Assembly: GCF_000383915.1 (NCBI RefSeq)
Contig: NZ_KB912942.1
Location: 8,450,470-8,514,469 of the forward strand
Length of the DNA: 64,000 bases
Source: Amycolatopsis benzoatilytica AK 16/65
GTDB taxonomy: Bacteria; Actinomycetota; Actinomycetes; Mycobacteriales; Pseudonocardiaceae
Direction: 5' to 3'
Shown: positions 16,993 through 26,275 of the stretch, in pieces
Numbering within the stretch: the stretch's first letter is position 1
How the letters are laid out: every line of letters begins with the position of its first letter
Notes under the pieces: model-generated
What the model was told of the DNA's origin: nothing
The model's input: the letters and a program-made list of their open reading frames with translations, nothing else
The model's database searches: none
Position numbers and translations under genes: made by a program

Positions 16993-18723
16993 GTGCGATT
17001 CGGACGCCGGCTTGGGCCGGTGCTCGCGCTGGCGGGGATCCTGCTCGCCGGGTGCTCGAACACGCCGCCGCCCCCGGTGGTCTCGTCAGCGCCGCCGTCG
17101 AGCACCGCCTCCCCGGCCGCGCAGTCGCAGATCGTGGTCGGCGTGGACGACGTGGTCGGCGGCTACAACCCGCACACCATCGCCGATGCGTCCACGATCA
17201 CCTCGGCGCTGTCGCAGCTGCTGCTGCCCTCGGTGTTCCGGCAGTCCGACGACGGCACCCGCACGCTGGACAAGACGCTCATGGTCTCCGCCGACGTCGT
17301 GTCGACGATGCCGTTCACCGTGAAGTACGTGATCCGGCCGGATGCCTCCTGGTCGGACGGCGCGCCGATCGCCACCGAAGACTTCATCTACCTCGCGAAC
17401 GCGATGAAGACCAATCCCGGCGTGATCGAGCCGGCCGGCTACCGGCTGATCTCCGACATCGAACCGCGAGACGGCGGCAAGGGCGTCGAGGTCACTTTCA
17501 GCAAGCCGTACCCGGGATGGCAGACGCTGTTCGACAACCTGCTGCCGCAGCACCTGCTCAAGGACGCGCCGGGCGGCTGGAACGGCGCGCTGGCGAACAG
17601 TTTCCCGGCGGTGGCGGGACCGTTCGCGATCAAGACGATCGACACCGCGCGCGGCGAGGCGACCCTGCAGCGCAACGACCGGTACTGGGAGAAGCCGGCC
17701 GCGGTGGACACGTTGATCCTCCGCCGGTCGGACGCGGCGGGGATCGCGACCGCGCTGCGGAGCGGGAATGACCAGTTCTCACTGACCCGGACGGATTCGG
17801 CCGGGCTGCAGCTGCTGAACGACCTCGGGTCGGCGGTGCAGCTGCACGCATTGGCCCGGCCGATGACGGCGTCGGTGCTGTTGCGACCGGTCAGCGCGAC
17901 GCTGTCGGACACCCGGGTCCGAGCCGGGATCACGGCGCTGATGGACCGGGGCAAGCTGATCGCGGCTGGGGCGAAAGGCGGGCCGGGAGCGGCGTTGAAG
18001 GCAGACGCGCAGGTGCTGCCGCCGTCCGCCAAGGGGTACGCGGCGACCATTCCGGCCGGGCCGCCTTCGGCACCGGACGCGGCCAAAGCGGACGAGTACT
18101 TCACCGCGGCCGGGTACAAGAAGGAAGCCGGGGTGTGGCGCAAGGCCGGGAAGACATTGTCGGTGGTGCTCGCTTCTCCGGGAGAGCAGGAGCCGTATGC
18201 GTCCATCGCCAAGGAATTGGCGGCGGAACTGGTCGCCGGCGGGATCGAGGTCAACCAGATCAAGCCGCAGCCGCGAGATCTGTTCTCTTCCTTGCTGGCG
18301 ATGCCGGTGGTGAACGGAAAGCAGCAGCCCGGGGCGGACGCCGGCGGCGCGGTGGGCGTCGACATAGCGGTGGCGGGATTGCCCGTGGGCGGGGATGCGG
18401 CTTCAGTGCTGGCGTCGTCATTCGGATGCGCGGCTGAGGCACCCGGCGCGGACAAGACCAAGCCGGTCGTGCCGGCCAATCCGGCCGGGCTGTGCGACGA
18501 GGGGCTGCAGGCCACCATTGACTCGGCGTTGACCGGTTCGGCAGCGCTGGCGGACTCGCTGAAGACGCTGGAACCGCAGCTGTGGGCGTTGAACGCGGTG
18601 GTGCCGCTCTATCAGGAGGCGGAGACACTGGCGGTTGGGAAGGGGATCTCCGGGCTGACGCCTGGACCGCCGATGCTGGGGCCGTTCGGGGGAGCGGTGA
18701 ACTGGACACGCGGGGCGGCTTGA
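16993..18723 (+). CDS. lpqW: LpqW-like lipoprotein (solute-binding family 5 fold)
   Basis: A 576-residue exported lipoprotein: signal peptide with lipobox LLAGC, Cys21, then a Pro/Ser-rich linker. The body has the SBP family 5 pattern (VKYVIRPDASWSDGAPIATEDF, then a C-terminal GISGLTPGPPMLGPFGGAVNW). It directly follows typA, as lpqW follows typA in M. tuberculosis; there LpqW has no transport partner and controls mannoside (PIM/LAM) synthesis. An importer operon lies downstream but in the opposite direction with its own OppA. GTG 16993 is chosen for its AGGAGG ribosome site. The LpqW role is inferred from gene order. Confidence 0.82.
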   Translation: MRFGRRLGPVLALAGILLAGCSNTPPPPVVSSAPPSSTASPAAQSQIVVGVDDVVGGYNPHTIADASTITSALSQLLLPSVFRQSDDGTRTLDKTLMVSADVVSTMPFTVKYVIRPDASWSDGAPIATEDFIYLANAMKTNPGVIEPAGYRLISDIEPRDGGKGVEVTFSKPYPGWQTLFDNLLPQHLLKDAPGGWNGALANSFPAVAGPFAIKTIDTARGEATLQRNDRYWEKPAAVDTLILRRSDAAGIATALRSGNDQFSLTRTDSAGLQLLNDLGSAVQLHALARPMTASVLLRPVSATLSDTRVRAGITALMDRGKLIAAGAKGGPGAALKADAQVLPPSAKGYAATIPAGPPSAPDAAKADEYFTAAGYKKEAGVWRKAGKTLSVVLASPGEQEPYASIAKELAAELVAGGIEVNQIKPQPRDLFSSLLAMPVVNGKQQPGADAGGAVGVDIAVAGLPVGGDAASVLASSFGCAAEAPGADKTKPVVPANPAGLCDEGLQATIDSALTGSAALADSLKTLEPQLWALNAVVPLYQEAETLAVGKGISGLTPGPPMLGPFGGAVNWTRGAA

Positions 18724-18737
18724 GTCCGGCCGAAAAG

Positions 18738-18788
18738 CCGTGAAGGGCCCGTTGAGGGAATCAGATTCCCTCAACGGGCCCTTCACGG
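18738..18788. repeat. Palindromic repeat (CCGTGAAGGG family) between convergent genes
   Basis: CCGTGAAGGGCCCGTTGAGG and its exact complement CCTCAACGGGCCCTTCACGG enclose a GAATCAGATTC centre. The arms are perfect for over 20 bp. It separates lpqW from oppF (convergent) and should terminate both. Confidence 0.85.
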
Positions 18789-18800
18789 ACTTGGCGCGGA

Positions 18801-19832
18801 TCAGATCAGCTGCAGGCTCTCCGCGAAGTGACACGCGACCGGGTGGTGCTGTCCGCGGTCCACCAAGGCCGGCTCTTCGGTCTTGCACTTTTCGCGGCCG
18901 GCGTCGTCCAGCTGGTTCGCGAACTTCGGGCAGCGGGTCCGGAACCGGCAGCCCGACGGCGGGTTGGCCGGGCTGGGCACGTCGCCGGTGATCACGATGC
19001 GCTGGCGGGTGCGTTCCTTGTGCGGGTCCGGCACCGGGATCGCCGAGATCAGCGCCTGGGTGTAGGGGTGCGCCGGGTTCTCGAAGAGATCCTCCGAGGC
19101 CGCCGTCTCCACGATCTTGCCCAGGTACATCACCGCGATGCGGTCGGCCACGTGCCGCACCACCGAGAGGTCGTGCGAGACGAACAGGTACGACAAGCCC
19201 AGTTCCGCCTGCAGGTCCTTCAGCAGGTTCAGCACACCGGCCTGGATCGAGACGTCCAAGGCCGACACCGGCTCGTCCAGCACCAGCACCTTCGGCTTCA
19301 GCGCCAATGCGCGGGCGATGCCGATGCGCTGGCGCTGACCGCCGGAGAACTCGTGCGGGAAGCGGTTTCCGTGTTCCGGGCGCAGGCCGACGGTCTTCAT
19401 CAGATCGCGGACCTGCTGCCGGCCGCCCTGGTCGTAGAGGCCGTGGATGCGCAGCGGTTCGGCGATGATCTCGTTCACCGGCAGCCGCGGGTCCACCGAG
19501 GCGTACGGGTCCTGGAACACGATCTGCATGCTGCGCCGCAGCCGCTGCAGTTCGCGCTTCGACATCTTCGCCAGATCCCGGCCCTCGTAGGTCACCGTGC
19601 CGCCGGTGAGCGGCTGCAGCGCGAGCGCGATCCGGGCGGTGGTCGACTTGCCGCAGCCGGACTCGCCGACCAGGGCCAGGGTTTCGTGCGGGTAGATGTC
19701 GAACGACACGTCCGACACCGCCTGCACCGCTCCCGCCTGGCGGCGGATCAGGCCGCCGCTGCGGATCGGGAAGTGCTTCACCAGGTTCTTCGCCGAGAGG
19801 ACGGGCGCCTTCTCCGCCGTGGCCTCGCTCAT
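18801..19832 (-). CDS. oppF: Oligopeptide ABC transporter ATP-binding protein OppF
   Basis: A 343-residue ATPase of the peptide/nickel importer class. Walker A is GESGCGKST, the Q-loop is IVFQDPYASVDPRLPV, the signature is FSGGQRQRIGIARAL and Walker B is VLVLDEPVSALD. The C-terminal GCRFRTRCPKF motif is the Cys-rich Opp/Dpp extension that in some homologues carries an Fe-S or Zn site. It is the last gene of the opp operon; ATG 19832 overlaps the oppD stop (ATGA). Confidence 0.93.
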   Translation of the reverse strand: MSEATAEKAPVLSAKNLVKHFPIRSGGLIRRQAGAVQAVSDVSFDIYPHETLALVGESGCGKSTTARIALALQPLTGGTVTYEGRDLAKMSKRELQRLRRSMQIVFQDPYASVDPRLPVNEIIAEPLRIHGLYDQGGRQQVRDLMKTVGLRPEHGNRFPHEFSGGQRQRIGIARALALKPKVLVLDEPVSALDVSIQAGVLNLLKDLQAELGLSYLFVSHDLSVVRHVADRIAVMYLGKIVETAASEDLFENPAHPYTQALISAIPVPDPHKERTRQRIVITGDVPSPANPPSGCRFRTRCPKFANQLDDAGREKCKTEEPALVDRGQHHPVACHFAESLQLI

Positions 19833-20947
19833 TCGCTCTTCTCCGTGTTGCTCGCGAGGTCCGCGTCCTCGGCGATGAGGTCGACCTCGACCGGAACGGC
19901 CGTCGTGTCGGCCGCGGTGGCGCTGAACAGATCAGCCGGCTTCTTGCCGACCACCTGCTCGGTGAAGTGGCAGGCAGCGGCGCGGTTGCCGCCCGGGCCG
20001 GGGACCAGCGGCGGCTCTTCCTCGTCGCAGATCGGCTGCGCCAGCGGGCAGCGCGGGCTGAACGGGCAGCCCGGCGGCATGTTCGTCGTGGCAGGCGGCG
20101 AACCGGTGATCGGGGTGAGCCGTTCGGTCTTCACGTCCAGCCGCGGCAGGCTGCCGAGCAGGCCCAGCGTGTAGGGCATCCGCGGGGTGTAGAAGATGTC
20201 GTCGACGGTGCCGGATTCGACCACCCGGCCGGCGTACATCACGTGCACCCGGTCCGCCGCGCCGGCGATCACGCCGAGGTCGTGGGTGATCAGCACCATC
20301 GCCGCGCCGGTTTCCTTCTGCGCGGCGGCCAGCGCCTCCAGGATCTGCGCCTGCACCGTCACATCGAGCGCGGTGGTCGGCTCGTCCGCGATGATCACGT
20401 CCGGGTTGTTGGCCATCGCGATCGCGATCACCACGCGCTGGCGCATGCCGCCGGACAGCTGGTGCGGGTACTCGTCCGCGCGCTGCTTCGGGTTCGGGAT
20501 GCGGACCAGGTCGAGCAGGTCGATCGCCTGCTTCTTCGCCACGTCCTTGCGCACGTCGTGGTGCGCGGTGATCGCCTCGGCGATCTGGTCGCCCACCGTG
20601 TACACCGGGTTCAGCGACGTCATCGGGTCCTGGAACACCATCGCGATGCCCTTGCCCCGGACGGTGTTCAGCTCCTTCTCGCTCGCCTTCAGCAGCTCCT
20701 TGCCGCCGAACCGGATCGAGCCGGACACCTTCGCGGTCTTCGGCAGCAGGCCCATCACCGCGAGCGAGGTCACCGACTTGCCGGACCCGGATTCGCCGAC
20801 GATGCCCAGCACCTCGCCGCGTCGCAGCTGGTAGTTCACCCCGCGCACGGCGTTGACCAGGCCGTCGGCGGTCGGGAACTGGACGGTCAGATCCTCCACG
20901 ACCAGGACGGGATCACCGCCGGGCGCCTTGGAGTCGTACTGGGTCAT
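19829..20947 (-). CDS. oppD: Oligopeptide ABC transporter ATP-binding protein OppD
   Basis: A 372-residue ATPase paired with OppF. Walker A is GESGSGKS, the Q-loop is MVFQDPMTSLNPVYTV, the signature is LSGGMRQRVVIAIAM and Walker B is DVIIADEPTTALD; the Opp/Dpp C-terminal GCPFSPRCPLA motif is present. After about residue 320 there is a polar acidic tail of about 50 residues longer than in most OppD. ATG 20947 overlaps the oppC stop; the frame extends further upstream without conservation. Confidence 0.93.
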   Translation of the reverse strand: MTQYDSKAPGGDPVLVVEDLTVQFPTADGLVNAVRGVNYQLRRGEVLGIVGESGSGKSVTSLAVMGLLPKTAKVSGSIRFGGKELLKASEKELNTVRGKGIAMVFQDPMTSLNPVYTVGDQIAEAITAHHDVRKDVAKKQAIDLLDLVRIPNPKQRADEYPHQLSGGMRQRVVIAIAMANNPDVIIADEPTTALDVTVQAQILEALAAAQKETGAAMVLITHDLGVIAGAADRVHVMYAGRVVESGTVDDIFYTPRMPYTLGLLGSLPRLDVKTERLTPITGSPPATTNMPPGCPFSPRCPLAQPICDEEEPPLVPGPGGNRAAACHFTEQVVGKKPADLFSATAADTTAVPVEVDLIAEDADLASNTEKSE

Positions 20948-21891
20948 GCGCGCACCTTCGTCTGCTGGGGGTCGAACGCGTCCCGCAGGCCGTCCCCGAT
21001 GAAGTTGATCGTCAGTGCGATCAGGATGATGAAAATGCCCGGGAAGTAGAACAGCCACGGGCGGGTGTCGATCGCCGTCTGCGCGGAGCTCACGAGCAGG
21101 CCGAGCGAGGTGTCCGGCGGCTGCACGCCGAAGCCGAGGAACGACAGCGCCGTCTCCAGCAGGATCGCGATCGACACGAGGATCGTCAGGTTGACGATGA
21201 TCGCGCCCAGCGCGTTCGGCACCAGGTGCCGGAAGATGATCCGGCTGTCGCTCGCGCCGAGCGCCTTCGACGCCTCGATGAACTCCTTCTCCCGCAGCGA
21301 AAGCACGACGCCGCGGGCGACCCGGGACACGTACGCCCAGTACAGGCCGGCGATGACGACCGCGATCAGCCACCAGGTGCCGCCGGACTGGTGGCCCAGC
21401 ACCGCAGCCACCGCGAGCAGCGGCAGGGTCAGCACCAGGTCGGCGATCCGCATCAGGATCGTGTCGATCCAGCCGCGGTAGTAGCCGGCGATCGAGCCCC
21501 AGATGGTGCCGACGACGGTCGCGAAGATCGCCACCATGATCGAGATCTGCAGCGAGATCTGCGTCCCGCGCATCACCTGGGCGAGCGTGTCGTGGCCGAC
21601 CGCGTCGGTGCCGAACGGGTGCTCGCCGGAAGGCGGGGCCGAGTTCTGCTCGGTGATGGTGGCGGCGTCGTACTTCCAGATCGCCGCGCCCACGTAGGCG
21701 AACAGGATGATCAGGATGAACACGACGAGGCTGATCATCGCGAGCCGGTGCTGCAGGAACCGCCGGAAGACCAGCTGCGCCTGGCTGCGCTCCTTGACGG
21801 TGAACTCGCGGTCGGGGGCAGAGCCGGGAGTGGTCGCGGTCTGCAACCGGGAATCCGAGCCGGTAGGCAGGTCAGGGGTTGTCTCAGGCAT
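20944..21891 (-). CDS. oppC: Oligopeptide ABC transporter permease OppC
   Basis: A 315-residue inner-membrane permease. A cytosolic N-terminal tail of about 45 residues precedes the first span (MISLVVFILIILFAYVGAAI). The OppC signature HPFGTDAVGHDTLAQVMRGTQISL is present, as is the EAA loop KEFIEASKALGASDSRIIFRHLVPNA that docks on OppD/F. Five to six spans in total. It overlaps oppB by 8 nt. It forms the transport channel with OppB. Confidence 0.93.
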   Translation of the reverse strand: MPETTPDLPTGSDSRLQTATTPGSAPDREFTVKERSQAQLVFRRFLQHRLAMISLVVFILIILFAYVGAAIWKYDAATITEQNSAPPSGEHPFGTDAVGHDTLAQVMRGTQISLQISIMVAIFATVVGTIWGSIAGYYRGWIDTILMRIADLVLTLPLLAVAAVLGHQSGGTWWLIAVVIAGLYWAYVSRVARGVVLSLREKEFIEASKALGASDSRIIFRHLVPNALGAIIVNLTILVSIAILLETALSFLGFGVQPPDTSLGLLVSSAQTAIDTRPWLFYFPGIFIILIALTINFIGDGLRDAFDPQQTKVRA

Positions 21892-22864
21892 AGCGGATCC
21901 TCGGGTCGAGCAGGCCGTAGAGCAGGTCGGCTACCAGGTTGAGCAGGATGATGAACGTGGCGGCGATCAGCAGCCATGCTTCGACCGCGTAGACGTCACT
22001 GCCCTTGATCGCGTCCAGCAGGAACGCGCCGGCGCCCTGCCACTGGAACACGGTTTCGGTCACCACCGCACCGCCGAGGATCGAACCGATGTCGAGCGCG
22101 GTCACCGTGGTCAGCGGGATCAGGGCGTTGCGCAGCGCGTGCTTGCGGGTCACCGTCCAGCGCGGCAGGCCCTTGGCCCGGGCGAGGCGCACGTAGTCGC
22201 TGTTGAGCACTTCGAGCATCGAGGCGCGCTGGTATCGGCTCCAGGCCGCGTAGCTGGTGAGCGCCAGCGAGATGGTCGGCAGGATGAGGTGGCCGAGCAC
22301 GTCGGTGAACTGGTTCCAGAACCCGCCGGTGGTGATCACCGACGAGGAGCCGATCGTGTAGAAGACCTGATCGCCCACCGTGGTGTTGATCGAGATGCCG
22401 ATCTGCTTCAGGACGAGGGCGAACCAGAACGACGGCATCGACAGGAACAGGAAGCCGAAGAACGTCGCGGTGTAGTCGAACTTGGAGTACTGCTTGGACG
22501 CGCTGACCACGCCGATGATCACGGCGAGGATCAGGGCCACGACCATGGCGAGCACGATCAGCCGCAGGGTCACCCCGAACCGGGTGATCACCTCGCTGCC
22601 GATGTTCATGGTGGACTGGACCGAGGGGCCGAAGTCACCGTGCAGCACGCCGGTGATCCAGTGCCAATAGCGTTCGAGGATCGGCTGGTCGAGGTGCAGC
22701 CGGATGCGTTCGAGCTCGATGGTGCGCGGGGGCGGCGGCGGGTTTCTCGCGATCAGCGGGGTCAACGGGTTGGCCGAAAGCGACACCATCACGAAGACGA
22801 CGAACGTCGACACGATGAGGATCGGCACCGAGACGAAAAGCCGGCGCAGTGCGAAGGCAAGCAT
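21884..22864 (-). CDS. oppB: Oligopeptide ABC transporter permease OppB
   Basis: A 326-residue permease with the family start MLAFALRRLFVSVPILIVST and the extracellular loop LTPLIARNPPPPPRTIELER. The EAA loop reads RLARAKGLPRWTVTRKHALRNAL, and TVTALDIGSILGGAVVTETVF is a conserved OppB block. It is separated from oppA by 187 nt containing a hairpin, while oppBCDF are tightly packed, so the binding protein may be made in excess over the permease. Confidence 0.93.
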   Translation of the reverse strand: MLAFALRRLFVSVPILIVSTFVVFVMVSLSANPLTPLIARNPPPPPRTIELERIRLHLDQPILERYWHWITGVLHGDFGPSVQSTMNIGSEVITRFGVTLRLIVLAMVVALILAVIIGVVSASKQYSKFDYTATFFGFLFLSMPSFWFALVLKQIGISINTTVGDQVFYTIGSSSVITTGGFWNQFTDVLGHLILPTISLALTSYAAWSRYQRASMLEVLNSDYVRLARAKGLPRWTVTRKHALRNALIPLTTVTALDIGSILGGAVVTETVFQWQGAGAFLLDAIKGSDVYAVEAWLLIAATFIILLNLVADLLYGLLDPRIRYA

Positions 22865-22986
22865 GGAGGTCTTCCTGCTCTGGACGGTGTTCTGCCAGCG
22901 CCCGCCGCTTGTGGGGGCAGGGCCTCGGCGACGAAACGGGGCAATCGTGGTGTTCGGGAATTAAACGGGCGGTTGTTCGCGGATAC

Positions 22987-23020
22987 GGTGAAGGGCCGGC
23001 TTGTCGGCCGGCCCTTCACC
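22987..23020 (-). terminator. Hairpin between oppA and oppB
   Basis: GGTGAAGGGCCGGC (22987-23000) pairs perfectly with GCCGGCCCTTCACC (23007-23020) around a six-base loop. The outer GGTGAAGGG resembles the dispersed palindrome family. No T-run follows on the minus strand, so it may be a partial terminator or may protect the oppA message from 3' decay. Confidence 0.7.
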
Positions 23021-23051
23021 GGTTGTCCAGCGGGAATCTACCGGGTGTTGA

Positions 23052-24800
23052 TCACTTCCGGATGCCCCACTCCTGCATGTTGTAAACCGGCGCGTCGAGC
23101 GTCGAGTTGTTGCGGATGTTCGCGATCTTGTCCGACGACGCGATGATGGTCGGCTTCTGGTACAGCGGAAGCACGTACGCGTCGTCGGTCATGATCTGGT
23201 CGGACTTGTTGAGCAGGTCCGCCGCCTTGGTCTGGTCGGTCTCGGCGTTGGCCTGCGCCATCAGCTGGTCGACCTGCGGGTTGGAGTACTTGCCGTAGTT
23301 GTTGCCCTGGCCGGTGCCCCAGTTCTGGATCGCGCCGGCGAACGGGTACGGCGAGGCGACCCAGGCGAACACGATGACGTCGTAGTCGCCGCTGGTGGTG
23401 GTCTGACCGAGGTCGTCAGTGGTCTCGATCTTGATCTTGACGCCGAGCTGGGCCGCGGTCTTCGCGAACAGCTCGCACTCGTTCTGGCGGATCTGGTTGC
23501 CGACGGTGTAGCGCATGCGCAGCTCGGGGACCGGCTTGCCGCTCGGGTCGGTCAGCTGGTTGTTGGCCAGCTTGTAGCCCGCGTCGGTCAGGATCTTCTT
23601 GGCCTTGTCGAGGTCGCCGGAACCCTGGCCGGTCGAGGACACCACGTCCTTGAAGCCGGTCTGCTGCGGCACGAAGTTGTGGTTGCCCAGCGGGGTGACC
23701 TTGTTGGTGAACTGGCCGACCGTCTTGGCGATCATGTCCTTCGTGTTCACCGCGGTGAACAGCGCCTGGCGCAGCGGCTTCGAGGCCAGCGCCGGGTTCT
23801 TCAGGTTGAAGTCGAAGTGCTCCCAGGTCAGGCCCAGGCCGATGTAGGAGGAGATGTTCGGCATGTTCTTGATCTGGTTGACCATGTCCACCTGCGGCTG
23901 CGGGTAGATGACCTGCACCTCGTTGTTCTGCAGGGCGGTCGGTTCCTGGGTCGCGTCAGTGATGATCCGGAAGATGACGCTGTTCAGGTTCGGCTTCTTG
24001 CCCCACCACTTCTCGTTGGGGACCTCGGTGACCGACTGCTTCGCGACGAACTTCGTGATCTTCCACGGGCCGCCGGACCAGGTCGGGACGGTCTCGCCGA
24101 ACCACTTGAACGACGAGGCGAGGCCGGCCGGGGTGTTGATGTCGCCGTGCTGGGCCGCCAGGTGCGCCGGGTACATCGCGCCGCCGGAGCTCCAGAGGAC
24201 CTTCCAGTCGGTGAACGGCTTGTCGAACACCGCGGTGACGGTCTTGCCGCCGTCCGAGCCGGTGACCGACTTCAGCTGGTCGTAGCCAGCCGAGCTGGCT
24301 GCCGCGCAGTCCTTGCAGTCCTTGCCGTTCTGGACCTTCCAGTTGTAGATGAAGTCGTCCGCGGAGAACGGCGTGCCGTCCGACCAGACCGCCTTCGGGT
24401 TCAGCTTGTAGACCACCGTCTGCGGGTTGGTGCTGGTGATCTCGGCCGACTCGACGAAGTCCTTGTTCAGCGTCGGCTTGAGATCCGGGGTCGAGTAGAA
24501 GGTGTAAGGCAGGATGCCCTTCGTGACCTCGCCGGTCTCGAAGACGTTGCCCTCGGCCGAGATGACGTTCCAGTTCGGGACGTTCTTCTCCAGGACGTAG
24601 CTGACGTCGCCGCCCTGCTGCAGCTGGTCGGCCGTGGCCGAGTTGCAGGTGTTCGGGTTCTTGTCGCAGTCGGCGAAGGCCTGTCCGGTCTGCACCGCGC
24701 TGTTGCCGCCCCCGCCACCGCCGCACGCGGAGAGCAGAAGGGCCGCGCCCGCGACGAACGCGCCGAGACTCAGGGCGCGCGACCTAGTCGTCACTAACAT
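23052..24800 (-). CDS. oppA: Peptide ABC transporter substrate-binding lipoprotein OppA
   Basis: A 582-residue lipoprotein; signal peptide with lipobox LLSAC, Cys26, followed by a Gly-rich spacer. The SBP family 5 body includes VVYKLNPKAVWSDGTPFSADDF and a conserved C-terminal LLNKSDQIMTDDAYVLPLYQKP. Paired Cys in CDKNPNTC and CKDC may form disulfides outside the cell. It is the first gene of oppABCDF and shows the same architecture as the LpqW-like protein 6 kb away. Probable substrates are oligopeptides. Confidence 0.92.
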   Translation of the reverse strand: MLVTTRSRALSLGAFVAGAALLLSACGGGGGGNSAVQTGQAFADCDKNPNTCNSATADQLQQGGDVSYVLEKNVPNWNVISAEGNVFETGEVTKGILPYTFYSTPDLKPTLNKDFVESAEITSTNPQTVVYKLNPKAVWSDGTPFSADDFIYNWKVQNGKDCKDCAAASSAGYDQLKSVTGSDGGKTVTAVFDKPFTDWKVLWSSGGAMYPAHLAAQHGDINTPAGLASSFKWFGETVPTWSGGPWKITKFVAKQSVTEVPNEKWWGKKPNLNSVIFRIITDATQEPTALQNNEVQVIYPQPQVDMVNQIKNMPNISSYIGLGLTWEHFDFNLKNPALASKPLRQALFTAVNTKDMIAKTVGQFTNKVTPLGNHNFVPQQTGFKDVVSSTGQGSGDLDKAKKILTDAGYKLANNQLTDPSGKPVPELRMRYTVGNQIRQNECELFAKTAAQLGVKIKIETTDDLGQTTTSGDYDVIVFAWVASPYPFAGAIQNWGTGQGNNYGKYSNPQVDQLMAQANAETDQTKAADLLNKSDQIMTDDAYVLPLYQKPTIIASSDKIANIRNNSTLDAPVYNMQEWGIRK

Positions 24801-25447
24801 TCAATCTCCTTGCTGAACGCCGTCGCGGGTTGCGAGGCGACCTCTACCTGACGCGCAAGCACCGATGTGTATCGCGTTGCTCACCGTAGCCGTGAAACTT
24901 AGGCATTGGACAGACGGCAAACCTATCGATACGGACACTCTCAGTGAGATCGTTGCGGAACAGAGATCTCTAGACCCCTGGTGATACCGCGGTTTCCGCA
25001 CTTGATCGACTACTAGCCGTAGTTGATCACCGGAATTGCCGACCGGTTCGGGTGACTGCTCGGCATTCAGGGCAAGCCCGTTCGGCAGGCAATTACTGCG
25101 CTGTCCGATAGGACCTGCCACTGCGAATGGAGCAGTCACCCGGCCGCGCCGAACCCGAAGTGACAAGAAATTGATCCGATCTCGTGAAGCGTAAGAGAGC
25201 GCCCGCTGTGCCGCGCGGGCGCAGCGGGCCGGTCAGTGTTGGTGTTGCCGAGCATCTTGCGTCCTGATCCCGGGATTCCGAACAGCGGAACGTTCCGCTT
25301 ATCGGAACGCCCACGCTGCGGGACGCCGGTCCGACGGGGTGGGATGCGGGTGCATTTTCCCGTGCACGCTGGGACTTCCCGGCCCGGAACGCCGCGCCGG
25401 GGGTCGCTGTGCTCGCCGTGGACCGGGCGGTCATTAACCTGGAGAGC
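24801..25447. other. Intergenic region between oppA and mshB with two palindromes
   Basis: No credible gene in 647 nt. The base composition is clearly less GC-rich than the neighbours. TGATCGACTAC and GTAGTTGATCA (25003-25029) form an 11-bp inverted repeat with one mismatch; about 200 nt upstream of oppA, it may be an operator. AGCGGAACGTTCCGCT (25284-25299) is a perfect 16-bp palindrome with additional half sites TTCCG and CGGAACG on either side, about 150 nt upstream of mshB. Confidence 0.6.
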
Positions 25448-26275
25448 GTGAAGCGGAAGCTGCTGCTGGTCCATGCGCACCCGGACGACGAGAGCATCAC
25501 CACCGGCGGTGCCATCGCCCGGTACGCCGCCGAGGGCGCCGAGGTGTGCGTGGTGACCTGCACGCTCGGCGAGGAGGGCGAGATCGTCCCGCCGCGGCTG
25601 GCGCACCTGGTCGCCGCGGAGGCCGATCAGCTCGGCGGGTACCGGGCCGGCGAGATGGCGGCCGCCGCCGCGGCCCTCGGCCCGATCCGCCACGAGTACC
25701 TCGGCGGTATCGGCCGATGGCGTGATTCCGGCATGGCGGGCACGCCGGCCGCCGAGCACCCGCGTGCCTTCACCGGCGGTTCGGCAGAGGAACAGACCAC
25801 TCAGCTGCGCGAGCTCATCGAGGACTTCGCCCCGCAAGTAGTCATCACCTACGACTCCTTCGGCGGCTACGGCCATCCCGACCACATCCGCGCGCACGAG
25901 ATCACCATGGCGGCCGCGCCCGGCGCCCCGTCGGTGCAGCGGGTCTTCCAGGTGGTCCAGTCCGCTGCCGCGCTCGCTGCCGGGCTCGCCGAACTGCGCG
26001 CCGACGGCACCTCGCCGTTCCGAGTGGCCGACGACGGAGAGCTTCCGTCCACTCCGGACGGCAAGATCACCACCGTGCTCGACATCTCCGCGCACCGGCC
26101 GGCGAAGCTGGCCGCTCTGCGCGCGCACGAGACCCAGCTGACCGTGGTCGACGGCGCGGTGGCGCACTTCGCGCTCACCAACAACGTCGGCCAGCCGATC
26201 CCGGCCGCCGAGTACTTCGTGCTCGCGCACGGCGACGCGCACGGTGCCGAGACTGACCTCTTCGGCGGGTGGTGA
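25448..26275 (+). CDS. mshB: N-acetyl-1-D-myo-inositol-2-amino-2-deoxy-alpha-D-glucopyranoside deacetylase (mycothiol biosynthesis)
   Basis: A 275-residue zinc deacetylase of the PIG-L/LmbE family, cytosolic, that removes acetate from GlcNAc-inositol in the second enzymatic step of mycothiol synthesis. The zinc site is visible as HAHPDDE (His11, Asp14) and YGHPDH (142-146). TCTLGEEGEI and YLGGIGRWRDSGM are MshB-specific blocks that separate it from the conjugate amidase Mca. GTG 25448 has a GGAG ribosome site 8 nt upstream; the frame is open earlier without conservation. The next gene overlaps its stop. Together they match the mshB-Rv1171 pair of mycobacteria. Confidence 0.94.
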   Translation: MKRKLLLVHAHPDDESITTGGAIARYAAEGAEVCVVTCTLGEEGEIVPPRLAHLVAAEADQLGGYRAGEMAAAAAALGPIRHEYLGGIGRWRDSGMAGTPAAEHPRAFTGGSAEEQTTQLRELIEDFAPQVVITYDSFGGYGHPDHIRAHEITMAAAPGAPSVQRVFQVVQSAAALAAGLAELRADGTSPFRVADDGELPSTPDGKITTVLDISAHRPAKLAALRAHETQLTVVDGAVAHFALTNNVGQPIPAAEYFVLAHGDAHGAETDLFGGW

